This document shows positions 23,779 to 32,184 of a stretch of 64,000 nt of DNA, in pieces. The translations under genes and the position numbers were made by a program. The DNA is from Novosphingobium lentum NBRC 107847 (GTDB lineage: Bacteria; Pseudomonadota; Alphaproteobacteria; Sphingomonadales; Sphingomonadaceae): positions 1-64,000 of the forward strand of contig NZ_BCTW01000022.1 of the NCBI RefSeq assembly GCF_001590965.1. The letters are read 5' to 3'. Position 1 is the stretch's first letter. The number at the start of each line of letters is the position of its first letter. Under the pieces are notes generated by a model, which was given only the letters and a program-made list of their open reading frames with translations, had not been told where the DNA came from and did no database searches.

Positions 23779-24752
23779 CTATCCGTTCGGTCGTCCGTGG
23801 CAGCGGCTCGGCCCTGCCGCGCCATGCCGTATCGAATGCCGAACTGGCGCAACGCGTGGACACGACCGACGAATGGATCACCGAACGCACCGGGATCCGC
23901 AACCGCTACCTCGCCGATCCTGACGAGACGACCTCCACGCTGGCCATCGCTGCAGCGCGCGCCGCGCTCGAGGCCGCCGGGATCGACGCATCGCGGGTTG
24001 ACCTGATCGTTCTGGCCACCGCCACCCCCGACCAGACGTTTCCCGCCACCGCCACGCAAGTGCAGCACGCGCTGGGCTGCCACGGCGGCATGGCGTTCGA
24101 TGTCGCGGCGGTGTGCTCGGGCTTTCTTTACGCGATGGGCGTGGCCGATTCGATGCTGAAAACCGGCATGGCGAAGTGCGCCGTGGTGATCGGCGCCGAA
24201 ACGTTCAGCCGTATTCTCGACTGGGAAGATCGCGGCACCTGCGTATTGTTCGGCGATGGCGCGGGCGCGATCGTGCTCGAAGCCGTCGATGTCGATCTGG
24301 CCGATCCGCTGGCGCCGGGAATCATCGCCACGCGGCTCCACGCCGATGGCCGGCACAACCAGTTGCTTTATGTCGATGGCGGCCCGTCGACCACCGGCAC
24401 GGTCGGCAAGTTGCGCATGAAGGGCCGCGAGGTGTTCCGCCACGCCGTGGTCAACCTCGCCGAAGTCTTGACAGAAGTACTTGAGGCAGCAGGGAAAACC
24501 TCCGCCGACATCGATTGGGTGGTGCCGCACCAGGCCAACGCCCGCATCCTTGACGCCACCGCGCGCAAGCTGGGCCTGCCGCCCGAAAAGGTCGTGGTCA
24601 CGGTCCACGATCACGCCAACACCTCGGCCGCATCGGTGCCGCTGGCGTTCGACACCGCCGTGCGCGACGGGCGGATCAAGCCCGGCGATCTGGTGATGTT
24701 CGAGGCGATGGGCGGCGGATTTACCTGGGGCGCCAGCCTGGTCCGCGTCTGA
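23775..24752 (+). CDS. fabH: Beta-ketoacyl-ACP synthase III
   Basis: Starts type II fatty acid synthesis by condensing acetyl-CoA with malonyl-ACP. The catalytic triad is visible: Cys in DVAAVCSGFLYA (about residue 114), His in VVPHQANARI (about 252) and Asn in HANTSAASVPLA (about 282). The N terminus SVVRGSGSALPRHAVSN and WITERTGIRNRYLA are typical, and 325 residues is the normal size. GTG start at 23775 overlapping the plsX stop implies translational coupling. The gene ends with the family GGGFTWGASLVR motif. Confidence 0.96.
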   Translation: MTIRSVVRGSGSALPRHAVSNAELAQRVDTTDEWITERTGIRNRYLADPDETTSTLAIAAARAALEAAGIDASRVDLIVLATATPDQTFPATATQVQHALGCHGGMAFDVAAVCSGFLYAMGVADSMLKTGMAKCAVVIGAETFSRILDWEDRGTCVLFGDGAGAIVLEAVDVDLADPLAPGIIATRLHADGRHNQLLYVDGGPSTTGTVGKLRMKGREVFRHAVVNLAEVLTEVLEAAGKTSADIDWVVPHQANARILDATARKLGLPPEKVVVTVHDHANTSAASVPLAFDTAVRDGRIKPGDLVMFEAMGGGFTWGASLVRV

Positions 24753-24878
24753 TTGGGCCCGCTTCGGCGCAAATTCTGCACCACTATTCCGTTGTAACCC
24801 AAGGCATTGATTTGCCTTTTGGTTATACTGCGTTATGCAGGGAACGGGGTCGCACCCATGGATGGGAGAACGAAGGGG

Positions 24879-25175
24879 ATGCGTTCTGTCGGTACTCTTA
24901 CGCGCGCCGATTTGGCTGAAAGCATAAACCGCAAGGTTGGCCTTTCGCGCGCCGATTCGCTGGGCATGGTCGAAGCGATCTTGCGCCACATGTGTCAGGC
25001 CTTGTCCGAAGGCGAAAATGTCAAGGTTTCGGGCTTCGGCACGTTCCTGTTGCGCGACAAGGCGGAGCGGGTCGGCCGCAATCCGAAGACCGGGGTCGAA
25101 GTTCCGATCACCCCGCGTCGCGTCCTGACCTTCCGCGCCAGCCAGATGCTCAAGGATCGCATCTGCGACGAATGA
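24879..25175 (+). CDS. ihfA: Integration host factor subunit alpha
   Basis: DNA-bending nucleoid protein that works as a heterodimer with IhfB. The 98-residue reading beginning MRSVGTLTRADLAESI matches the usual IHF-alpha length; the longer frame from 24807 is not used because it only adds non-homologous residues. Family features are GLSRADSLGMVEAIL, NVKVSGFGTFLLRDK, GRNPKTGVEVPITPRRVLTFR (the DNA-intercalating arm with NPKTG) and SQMLKDRI. A good -10 hexamer TATACT lies at 24824-24829, suggesting its own promoter in addition to readthrough from fabH. The stop overlaps the merR-family start (ATGA). Confidence 0.93.
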   Translation: MRSVGTLTRADLAESINRKVGLSRADSLGMVEAILRHMCQALSEGENVKVSGFGTFLLRDKAERVGRNPKTGVEVPITPRRVLTFRASQMLKDRICDE

Positions 25176-25606
25176 TGAGCCAGCAGCCCACGCTTGATTT
25201 TCCGGGCTTCCACGATGGCCCTGTCTTTGATGACGGTAAGGAGCCGGGCGCGCTGCGCACGATCGGGGAAGTGGCCAGGGCCCTGGGCGTGCGCCAGCAC
25301 GTCCTGCGCTATTGGGAAGAACAGTTCCCGATGCTGCGCCCGCTGACCCGCGCCGGCGGGCGGCGCTATTACCGCACCGAAGACATCGCCTTGCTGGGTG
25401 AGATCAACCGCCTGCTCTACCGCGAAGGCTTCACCATCCGTGGCGCGCGGCAGGCGCTGGAAGGCGCGGGTAGGGCGGCGCTGCAGGGCTTGCAGAAGCC
25501 TGTGGTGGATGAGCCGCCGGTGGCGCGTTCCGCCGGACCCGATGCGCCAATCACCGACCAACTGCGCGCGCTGCGCGATCGTCTGGCCGAGGCGTTACGG
25601 GCGTAG
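25172..25606 (+). CDS. MerR-family transcriptional regulator
   Basis: A 144-residue regulator. The MerR winged HTH runs from about residue 25 to 95: RTIGEVARALGVRQHVLRYWEEQFPMLRPLTRAGGRRYYRTEDIALL, where the family motif R-Y-W-E and GRRYYR (wing) are intact, followed by INRLLYREGFTIRGARQAL. No cysteine pattern for metal sensing is present, so it belongs to the short MerR-like group usually found beside ihfA in alphaproteobacteria. The start ATGATG overlaps ihfA, and AT(G) at 25175 is an alternative. A proline/alanine segment and a C-terminal helix (LRALRDRLAEALRA) could mediate dimerisation. Confidence 0.88.
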   Translation: MMSQQPTLDFPGFHDGPVFDDGKEPGALRTIGEVARALGVRQHVLRYWEEQFPMLRPLTRAGGRRYYRTEDIALLGEINRLLYREGFTIRGARQALEGAGRAALQGLQKPVVDEPPVARSAGPDAPITDQLRALRDRLAEALRA

Positions 25607-25624
25607 GGGCTTGCGGCGCCGTGT

Positions 25625-26266
25625 CTATTTGAGAGCGTTGTTGAAGCAGGCTTTGAACGCATCCATCCGTGCATTGTCGGTGGCCAGCAACGGCTTGCAT
25701 TTTTCATAGGCCGCCTTGCGGATCAACGATCGCTCTTCGGGTACTTGGCCGGCGGCTGGGGCAACCGGCAACATCCCCGGTCCTGCCACCGTTCCCGTTC
25801 CAATCAGGCCGTTCGTGGAATAGGCGAGCAACTGGTTATGGGCGATCAGATCGGCACAGGTGAACCCGGGGAGAACACCCTGGAGATTCACTTCGATCTG
25901 GCTGTGGCTACGATCGACCGGGACCGCCATTTCCGCAAAGCCAGTCGTGCCATCGGCCCTGCGATAGGGCGAACCGAACATCGGCGACACTGTGATGAGC
26001 TTGCCGGTGTCGGCATTGGCAAGGCAAAAGGCGCGTTGGTTGCTGCGCTGCAGCTTGCTGTAAGTGACGGTGTAGCCCAGTATTCGAACGCTTCCGGCCG
26101 ACTGTACGCCATTGTTGACGCCGTCGTTCACACCTTGCTTCACCGCCGCACCGAGTTGACCGAAGAAGCCTTTCTTGGCCGGTGGCGGTGCAGGATCGTC
26201 GGCCAGCAGGGGCGTCGCCAGGCAACCCAGCACGATCGGCAACGAAATCGCAGTCCAGCAGCGCAC
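25625..26266 (-). CDS. Secreted hypothetical protein
   Basis: Function not recognised. A signal peptide is clear from the GTG start: MRCWTAISLPIVLGCLATPLLA followed by DDPAPPPAKKGFFGQLG. The mature part contains a Gly/Asn/Val-rich segment (AAVKQGVNDGVNNGVQSAG) that resembles a membrane-active helix, then an alpha/beta domain with paired cysteines (FCLANADTGKLITV, GFTCADLIAHNQLL, EKCKPLL, KACFNNALK), so one or two disulfides are likely in the periplasm. Start choice: the longer frame begins at ATG 26296, but GTG 26266 is preceded by GGGGAGG at ideal spacing, and a promoter at 26305-26332 would put transcription start at about 26298, leaving the ATG without a leader. It converges with the MerR-family gene. 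Confidence 0.65.
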   Translation of the reverse strand: MRCWTAISLPIVLGCLATPLLADDPAPPPAKKGFFGQLGAAVKQGVNDGVNNGVQSAGSVRILGYTVTYSKLQRSNQRAFCLANADTGKLITVSPMFGSPYRRADGTTGFAEMAVPVDRSHSQIEVNLQGVLPGFTCADLIAHNQLLAYSTNGLIGTGTVAGPGMLPVAPAAGQVPEERSLIRKAAYEKCKPLLATDNARMDAFKACFNNALK

Positions 26267-26304
26267 GATGACCTCCCCAAACCGATTCGACAGCATGGGG
26301 TTGG

Positions 26305-26332
26305 ATCATAGCATAGATGCTCAAATCGTGAA
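26305..26332 (-). promoter_or_regulatory. Putative promoter of the secreted hypothetical gene
   Basis: Read on the minus strand, TTCACG (26332-26327) and TATGAT (26310-26305) are spaced by 16 bases. The predicted start point about 26298 lies 32 bases before GTG 26266. The 167-base gap 26297-26463 is noticeably AT-richer than its surroundings and otherwise holds nothing recognisable. Confidence 0.5.
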
Positions 26333-26463
26333 TATTGGCACGATCAGCGTCACTGACGATGATTTTGATCCGGCCCGTTCAACTTCGATTTCAAGCAGCC
26401 AATGCCGCACATCTACCAACGATCAGGTGATCTTGTCCGGGATCAAGCGTTGAATTGACACGC

Positions 26464-27009
26464 TCAATCCGCAACCTCCGGCCCCAGCGCCGCGTCGAGA
26501 TCGCGCGGGCGGGTGAGTTCGACCAGCCGGGCGCTGCCTTCCTCGATCTGGTCCCAGCTGGCGATGTCGAGTTCGAGGACGGCGAAGGCGGCGGTGGGGA
26601 ATTTCTCCTCGACCATGTCGCGCAACGGGCTGGAGCCGTCATCGGGCACCAGATCGAAGATCACGTCTTCCAGGCCCGGGTTGTGGCCGACCATCAGCAC
26701 GCTGGCGGGATCGCCCTCCAGGTCGCGCAGCAGGTCGATCAGCGTGGCCGAGCTGGCGAGGTAGATCCGCCGGTCCCATTCCACCGGAAAGCTGTGGCCC
26801 CAGGCCTTGCTCGCCTGTTCGATGGTTTCGGCCACGCGCACCGCCGGGCTGGCCAGCATGCGATCGAACGCGCGCCCGCTGCCCTTGATGTACGCGCCCA
26901 TCACTTGCGCGCCGGTTGCCCCGCGCTGGTTGAGCGGACGATCGAAATCGCGCGCGCGCGGATCGGCCCATTCGGACTTGGCGTGGCGGAACAGGGCCAG
27001 CGTCTTCAT
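26464..27009 (-). CDS. SixA-like phosphohistidine phosphatase
   Basis: Histidine-phosphatase-superfamily protein of the SixA type, which dephosphorylates phosphohistidine on phosphotransfer proteins; the actual target is unknown. The catalytic RHG-equivalent is LFRHAKSEW (H9, then R and K as phosphate contacts). The second His is in MVGHNPGLED (about residue 120). The fold is the compact 181-residue form without insertions. ATG 27009 is chosen because the upstream frame reads basic, non-family sequence from the adjacent intergenic DNA. It lies 13 bases after the DinG-like gene's stop, so both may share a transcript. Confidence 0.85.
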   Translation of the reverse strand: MKTLALFRHAKSEWADPRARDFDRPLNQRGATGAQVMGAYIKGSGRAFDRMLASPAVRVAETIEQASKAWGHSFPVEWDRRIYLASSATLIDLLRDLEGDPASVLMVGHNPGLEDVIFDLVPDDGSSPLRDMVEEKFPTAAFAVLELDIASWDQIEEGSARLVELTRPRDLDAALGPEVAD

Positions 27010-27022
27010 GGCGCAAAGCTTT

Positions 27023-29773
27023 TCACGGGGTTCCCTCGGGCGTAACGGTCGCAGGGCTTTCAGAAACACTGCCCGCGACCGTTTGTAAAGCCGCATCCAG
27101 CGTGACGCGGCGCACCGGCGTGCCCGGCGGGAACGCGGTGAGCAGGCGTGACGGAAATGCGGCCGACAGCACCACGAAATGCCCGCGATCGCTGCCGGTG
27201 CGGATCAGCCGCCCGAACGCCTGCGCCAGCCGCGCGCGGATGATCCGGTCGTCGTAGGCCGAGCCACCGCCGGCCAGGCGCCGCGCGCGGTGCAGGATCG
27301 AAGGCTTGGGCCACGGCACCTGCTCCATCACCACCAGCCGCAGCGACGATCCGGGTACATCGACCCCGTCACGCAAGGCATCGGTGCCCAGCAGCGAGGC
27401 GCGCGGATCGTCGCGGAAGATGTCGACCAGCGTGCCGGTGTCGATCGGATCGACGTGCTGGGCATACAGCGGCAACCCGGTGCGGGCAAGCCGGTCGGCG
27501 ATGCGGCCATAGACCGCGCGCAGGCGGCGGATCGCGGTGAACAGCCCCAGCGCGCCGCCGCCCGACGCCTCGATCAGCCGGCCATAGGCGGCGGCGAGGC
27601 TGGGGATGTCGCCTTTGGGCACGTCGGTCACGATCAGCACTTCGGCCTGGCTCGCGTAATCGAACGGGCTTTCGGCGACCATCAGCCGGGGCGCGATGTC
27701 GAGATGGTTGGCACCCGATCGCGCGATCGCGCCGTGCCACTGTTCGTCGCGCGGTTCGCCTTCGGGCCCGCGCTCGACCAGCGTGGCGCTGGTCATCATC
27801 GCGCCGTGCGCGGGCGCGAGTACCACTTCGGCGAACGGCTTCATCGGATCGAGATAATGGCGGTGCAGCCCGACGTCCCATTCGCGCCCGTCCGACCGGT
27901 CGAGCGCCAGCCAGTCGACGAAATCGGGGTCGGCGGGGCCACCCAGCCGCCCCAGCAGCGCGATCCACCCGGCGAGCAGGTCGCAGCGCCAGCCGATCGC
28001 GCCGCGCGCGCCCTCGATCCGTGCGCGGGCTGGGCCATCGAGCCAGTCGGGCCCTTCCTCGACGATTGCTTCCAGCCGCAATCCCAGCCGGACGAGCGGC
28101 TGGCGCAGTGCCTCGAGCGCTTCCTGCGCGGCGCCGGCAATCTCGACATAGCCGCCTTCGAGCTGCGCCGCCTCGGTTTCCAGCCCGTAGCCTGCGTCTT
28201 GCCCACCGCTTTCATCACGCGCATGGACCAACGCGCGCGTGGCGGCGAGCAGCTCCTCGATCGGGCCCGACGGCGCGCCTTCCTGCAGCCGCGCCAGCCA
28301 GCCTTCGGACGGCAACGCCTCGGCAGCGTCGCGCGCGCGGGTGACCGCCTTGGCGCCGTCCTCGTCATAGCTGGCGACATCGGCCAGCCGCGCCGCCAGC
28401 CCGCGCCGTCGCCCGCGCGACTTGCCTTCGGGGCCGATCACCCAGCGGCGCAGCTCGATCGCCTCGGCCCCGGTCAGCGCGGCGGCAAAGGTCGAATCGG
28501 CGGCCTCGAACACGTGGTGGCCTTCGTCGAACACGATCCGCGTGGGGCGCTGCGCAATGTCGCGGCCCCGCGCGGCGTTGACCATCACCAGCGCGTGGTT
28601 GGCGATCACCAGTTCGGCGTCGGCGCTGGCGCGCGCGGCGCGTTCGATGAAGCATTTGCGGTAGTGCGGGCACCCGGCATAGACGCATTCGCCGCGCTGG
28701 TCGGTCAGCGCCGCCAGCCCGCGCTTGCGGAACAGCGTGCCCAGCCAGCCGGGCAGGTCGCCGCCGATCATGTCGCCGTCCTGGCTGTAGGCGGCCCAGC
28801 GCGCGATCAGCTGCGCCATGATCGCGGGCCGCCCGGCAAAGCCGCCCTGCAGCGCGTCTTCCAGGTTGAGCAGGCACAAGTAGTTCTCGCGGCCCTTGCG
28901 CACCACCACCGGCGGCTTGCCGTTGCGCTCTGCCGGAAACGCGCGGCGGCTTTCGCGGCGCAGCTGGCGCTGCAGCGCCTTGGTGTAAGTCGATACCCAC
29001 ACCGTGCCGCCCGACTTTTCCGCCCACAGCGACGCCGGCGCAAGATAGCCCAGCGTCTTGCCCACGCCGGTCCCCGCTTGCGCCAGCAGCACGTGCGGCT
29101 GGCGCAACGCGCGGCGCGGGGCGAAGGCGTGCGCGGCTTCGCGGGCATAGGCGCGCTGGCCGGGGCGTTCCTCCGCCCCGCGCCCGGTCAGCAGCGCCAG
29201 CCGCGCCTCGACCTCGGCGGGATCGAGCAAGACTTGCGCCGGCTGGGGGCGTTCGGACCCTTCCTCCCATTCGGGCAGGCGGGTGAACAACCACTTCTCG
29301 GCGCGTTCGGGGCGACGGATGCGCGGGGTGAGCAGCGTCGCCCACTGCCAGCGCATGCGGATAAGCGATTGCAGCGAAGTCCAGGCGCCTTCACGCGCGG
29401 CCCAGCTGTCGCTCTCGCAAGTGGCAAGCAGTGCCTCTGCCGCCACCTGCAGCAGCGCGGGCACGGCATCGTCGGCGGCGGGTTCGGACAAGTCCAGCGC
29501 GTGCGCCAGCCCCTTGGGCGTGGGCACCATGAACTGCGCGGGATGGACGAACGCGAACAGCTCGAGCAGGTCGAGCCCCGACAGATCGGGATAGCCCAGC
29601 CGGTTGGCGACGAGTGGGGCGTTGAGCATCAGCAGCGGCGTGTCGGCCGCCGCCATGATCGCCTCGCCCTTGGCCAGCCCGCGCGTGGCACCCTCGCCGC
29701 TGCGCAGCCAGCATCCGCCGTGGCTGGCGTGGATCGCGGGGAGGGGGAGTGCTGGCGGGAGATGCGCGGGCAT
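27023..29773 (-). CDS. ATP-dependent helicase of the DinG/XPD (Rad3-like) family
   Basis: Superfamily 2 DNA helicase, probably 5'-to-3', acting in repair or resolution of unusual DNA structures. Walker A is AQAGTGVGKTLGYLAP (near residue 232) and Walker B DEGHH (near 414, a DEAH-box variant). Between them lies a four-cysteine Fe-S cluster signature: ENYLCLLNLED (about 297) and GECVYAGCPHYRKC (about 359-371). The C-terminal helicase motifs include LGTDALRDGVDVPG and the arginine-rich QAFGRLIRTGSD. The N-terminal 150 residues lack an exonuclease domain and instead show a small alpha/beta domain unique to this group (DTPLLMLNAPL, GLDLLELFAFVHP). At 916 residues it is longer than E. coli DinG. 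The start is the first ATG in the frame, without a good ribosome-binding site. Confidence 0.88.
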   Translation of the reverse strand: MPAHLPPALPLPAIHASHGGCWLRSGEGATRGLAKGEAIMAAADTPLLMLNAPLVANRLGYPDLSGLDLLELFAFVHPAQFMVPTPKGLAHALDLSEPAADDAVPALLQVAAEALLATCESDSWAAREGAWTSLQSLIRMRWQWATLLTPRIRRPERAEKWLFTRLPEWEEGSERPQPAQVLLDPAEVEARLALLTGRGAEERPGQRAYAREAAHAFAPRRALRQPHVLLAQAGTGVGKTLGYLAPASLWAEKSGGTVWVSTYTKALQRQLRRESRRAFPAERNGKPPVVVRKGRENYLCLLNLEDALQGGFAGRPAIMAQLIARWAAYSQDGDMIGGDLPGWLGTLFRKRGLAALTDQRGECVYAGCPHYRKCFIERAARASADAELVIANHALVMVNAARGRDIAQRPTRIVFDEGHHVFEAADSTFAAALTGAEAIELRRWVIGPEGKSRGRRRGLAARLADVASYDEDGAKAVTRARDAAEALPSEGWLARLQEGAPSGPIEELLAATRALVHARDESGGQDAGYGLETEAAQLEGGYVEIAGAAQEALEALRQPLVRLGLRLEAIVEEGPDWLDGPARARIEGARGAIGWRCDLLAGWIALLGRLGGPADPDFVDWLALDRSDGREWDVGLHRHYLDPMKPFAEVVLAPAHGAMMTSATLVERGPEGEPRDEQWHGAIARSGANHLDIAPRLMVAESPFDYASQAEVLIVTDVPKGDIPSLAAAYGRLIEASGGGALGLFTAIRRLRAVYGRIADRLARTGLPLYAQHVDPIDTGTLVDIFRDDPRASLLGTDALRDGVDVPGSSLRLVVMEQVPWPKPSILHRARRLAGGGSAYDDRIIRARLAQAFGRLIRTGSDRGHFVVLSAAFPSRLLTAFPPGTPVRRVTLDAALQTVAGSVSESPATVTPEGTP

Positions 29774-29881
29774 CGCCGGTCGATAGAACGAAATCGGAAC
29801 GCGTGGGAAGGGGCTTTGCGCGCGGGATCATGATTTTACGGGCCCCACGGCCTTTTGCCCTTCGATTCATCGATCCCATCC

Positions 29882-30004
29882 CCGTTCGTGTCGAGCAAAG
29901 TCGAGACACGCCGCACCACAAGTCAATCTTGCGCGAGACCCCTCGACTTCGGCCGACACGGCCTAAGTTATCCTGAGCATGGCGAAGGGCTCGGGATGAG
30001 CGGA
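29882..30004. repeat. Intergenic repeat of the GTCGAGCGAAGTCGAG family, copy 2
   Basis: It includes CCGTTCGTGTCGAGCAAAGT, CGAGACACGCCGC, CCTCGACTTCGGCC, a second arm AGTTATCCTGAGCATGGCG and GAAGGGCTCGGGATGAGCGG. It occupies most of the 388-base gap 29774-30161, whose remainder holds the hairpin at 30056-30092 and no gene. Confidence 0.7.
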
Positions 30005-30055
30005 GGTGGGGTTTATGGGCGGGGTTGGTTGAAAGTCTCATGCCGCAAACACGGC

Positions 30056-30092
30056 GGCGCCCGCAGCCGCAGGGAAGTCGGCTACGGGCGCC
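30056..30092 (-). terminator. Strong hairpin downstream of the fasciclin gene
   Basis: GGCGCCCGCAGCCG (30056-30069) pairs with CGGCTACGGGCGCC (30079-30092) with one G-T pair around a nine-base loop. It lies about 70 bases beyond the fasciclin stop (minus strand). No T-run follows in that direction, so termination is plausible but not certain. Confidence 0.45.
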
Positions 30093-30161
30093 CCGGTACC
30101 AAGGCCGTCCCGGGGAAAGAGGGAGAACCCCGGGCGGTGGATCAGATCCGTGGTGATCCGA

Positions 30162-30710
30162 TCACGGCATCAGCACCGTATCGACGACGTGGATCACGCC
30201 GTTCGATTGCATCACGTTGGCGATGGTCACCATCGAGCGACCACCCTTGGCGTCGGTCAGGATCAGGTGCTTGCCGCGCATCGTCGCGGTCAGCGGCTCG
30301 CCCTGCACGGTGGTCAGCGTGGCGCTGCCGTGCCCGGCCTTGATCGCGGCCATGATGTCGGCGCTGGTCATGCGGCCGGCGACGACGTGGTAGGTCAGCA
30401 CCGACGTCAGCGTGCCCTTGTTCTCGGGCTTGAGCAGCGTGTCGACGGTGCCGGCGGGCAGCTTTGCGAACGCGGCGTTGGTCGGCGCGAACACCGTGAA
30501 CGGCCCGGGGCTGGCCAGCGTATCGACCAGTCCGGCGGCCTTGACCGCGGCGACCAGCGTGGTGTGATCCTTGGAATTGACCGCATTCTCGACGATGTTC
30601 TTGGTGGTGAACATTGCCGCGCCGCCGACCATCGGGTTGGCCAGGGCCAGGCCGGCCAGCGGGGTGACGGCCAGCGCGGCGATGGCCGCAAGCGTGTGGA
30701 GTTTGCGCAT
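30162..30710 (-). CDS. Exported fasciclin-domain (FAS1) protein
   Basis: Secreted or envelope protein with one FAS1 domain, a fold used for cell-surface adhesion. Signal peptide: MRKLHTLAAIAALAVTPLAGLALANP. The FAS1 domain runs about residues 38-182, with the conserved SPGPFTVFAPTNAAFAKLP (H1 box), LTYHVVAGRM in the middle and NGVIHVVDTVLMP (H2 box) at the end. AGGAG at good spacing supports ATG 30710. It is transcribed downstream of a putative ECF sigma and anti-sigma pair in the same orientation, like the Mycobacterium SigK-RskA-MPT70/83 arrangement. It may be the target of that sigma factor. Confidence 0.9.
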   Translation of the reverse strand: MRKLHTLAAIAALAVTPLAGLALANPMVGGAAMFTTKNIVENAVNSKDHTTLVAAVKAAGLVDTLASPGPFTVFAPTNAAFAKLPAGTVDTLLKPENKGTLTSVLTYHVVAGRMTSADIMAAIKAGHGSATLTTVQGEPLTATMRGKHLILTDAKGGRSMVTIANVMQSNGVIHVVDTVLMP

Positions 30711-30801
30711 TGGAAAAATTCTCCTGTTGGGTGACGGTCCGGTTGTCCGGTCGTCGCAGGAGGTACGAGGCGAAGCGCGCGGCGGATGCACGCGCGCACG
30801 G

Positions 30802-31506
30802 TCAGGCGCCGGATATTTTTCCGCTGCCCACGATCGGCCCGGTCGCCTTGCCGGTGGGCGATCCGCCGCGCGGCTCCAGCGTGATCGCGAACGTGGCGCC
30901 TTGCGCGATCAGCGCTCGGGCATCGGCGCGGGCCTGCGTGACGGACGGGTGCGCCGGATCGATCGTGCCGAGCGATCGCGCGGTGCCGCCTTCCGGGATG
31001 ATCCACAGTTCGGCGTCGTGCTGGCTGGTGTCGAGCTTGCCCGGAACGATGGTCAGCTTCGCCGAGGTGCGGTCGTAGGCAATGGTCGCGGCGAGGCCTC
31101 TGTCGCCCGAAAGGCTGGCGAGCAGCGTGGGTGCAGGGGCGACAGGAGCGGGGGCCGGGGCGGGGGATACCGCACTCGGCCCGCTGGTTGGCACCGGGCG
31201 CAGCGCGATCACCGCGCCCAGCAGCGCGGCCACCAGCGTTGCGGCCAGCGCGGCAGCACGCCAGCGTTGGGCGCTGGCGGCGGCGTTGTCGTTACCCGGC
31301 AGCATCGCCTCGATCCGCGCCCACAGCGCATCGCTCGGCTCCACGCGGTCGGCGGCGGCCAGCGGCTCGAAATGATCGCGCCACCAGTCGACTTGCGTGG
31401 CCAGTGCGGTGTCGGCCGCCACGCGCCGACGCGCCGCCTCACGCTCTGCCCCGTCGAGCAGGCCCAGCGCATATTCGGCGGCAAGGATATCGTCCTCTTG
31501 GTTCAT
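30802..31506 (-). CDS. Anti-sigma factor, RskA-like
   Basis: Membrane-anchored anti-sigma factor. The N-terminal cytoplasmic part begins MNQEDDILAAEYALGLLDG, the anti-sigma start seen in RskA-type proteins. One transmembrane helix lies at about 84-103 (AAALAATLVAALLGAVIAL). A Pro/Ala linker follows, and the extracytoplasmic RskA-like C-terminal domain contains ELWIIPEGGTARSLGTID and TFAITLEPRGGSPTGKATGPIV. No zinc-binding HxxxCxxC motif is present. It overlaps the upstream sigma gene by four bases (ATGA), so the two are made in a fixed ratio. It presumably holds the sigma factor at the membrane until a signal is sensed. Confidence 0.88.
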   Translation of the reverse strand: MNQEDDILAAEYALGLLDGAEREAARRRVAADTALATQVDWWRDHFEPLAAADRVEPSDALWARIEAMLPGNDNAAASAQRWRAAALAATLVAALLGAVIALRPVPTSGPSAVSPAPAPAPVAPAPTLLASLSGDRGLAATIAYDRTSAKLTIVPGKLDTSQHDAELWIIPEGGTARSLGTIDPAHPSVTQARADARALIAQGATFAITLEPRGGSPTGKATGPIVGSGKISGA

Positions 31507-32063
31507 GAAAGGCAGGCCCGAAGTTTTATAAGCGCGCGCCTGATTCTGCTCTTGATCGTGCCAAGAGGCATGCCGGCGCGCGTTGCCAGTTCGCCATAGG
31601 TGGCTTGTTCGAAAAAGGCTGTGCGCACCAGCACAGCATCGCCCGGCCCCAGTTCCTCGATACAGGCGGCCATGTCGTGCTCGCCTTCGGCCTCGATCAA
31701 CCGGTCGAGCGCGCCGATGCTGTCATCGGCGGGTTCGGCCACGCCCTCGATTGGGGTGAGGATGCGGCGCCCGCCGGCGCGCAGCCGGTCGATCGCGCGG
31801 TTGCGCGCCATCGTCGCCAGCCACGTGATCGGGCTGGACCGCGCGGGATCGAACTGCGCGGCTTTCTGCCAGACCGTGACGTAAACCTCCTGCAACACGT
31901 CCTCCGCCTCCTCGCGATCGCTGGAGATACGCAGGCAGACGCCCAGAAGTTTCGCGGCGGTGCGCCGGTACACCTCGCGGAACGCCGCCCGGTCGCCCGT
32001 GGAAACGCGCTGGAGGGCGGCGGTGAGGAGGGATCGCTCCGTGTCCTTGGGATCGGATGGCAT
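31503..32063 (-). CDS. ECF-family RNA polymerase sigma factor (SigK-like)
   Basis: Alternative sigma factor. Region 2 shows FREVYRRTAAKLLGVCLRI, DVLQEVYVTVWQKA and SSPITWLATMARNRAIDRLR. Region 4 shows LVRTAFFEQATYGELATRAGMPLGTIKSRIRRALIKLR. The length (186) is typical for ECF sigma factors. ATG 32063 is chosen; a longer frame from 32252 adds non-family residues that run into the lysS promoter region. Its partner is the overlapping anti-sigma gene, and the fasciclin gene follows in the same orientation. It is divergent from lysS with about 120 bases between. Confidence 0.92.
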   Translation of the reverse strand: MPSDPKDTERSLLTAALQRVSTGDRAAFREVYRRTAAKLLGVCLRISSDREEAEDVLQEVYVTVWQKAAQFDPARSSPITWLATMARNRAIDRLRAGGRRILTPIEGVAEPADDSIGALDRLIEAEGEHDMAACIEELGPGDAVLVRTAFFEQATYGELATRAGMPLGTIKSRIRRALIKLRACLS

Positions 32064-32184
32064 GGCTGGCAGTGCTATCACCGGTCTTTGCGGGCGACAA
32101 TGGGGCTCGCCCGGCGTCACGCCACCGCCAACCTTGGCCACCTTCGCACTTGCAGAACCGCCGCAAAGCCGCAAAGGCCCCGGC

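Noticed and set aside
23181..24989. A 602-codon minus-strand frame across plsX and fabH
   Set aside because: Both plus-strand genes carry complete catalytic signatures, so the minus frame is a shadow.
27179..29833. An 884-codon plus-strand frame opposite the DinG-like helicase gene
   Set aside because: It is rich in Arg/Gln/Ala/Pro/Gly without motifs, and the minus strand has full helicase motifs. It is an antisense shadow.
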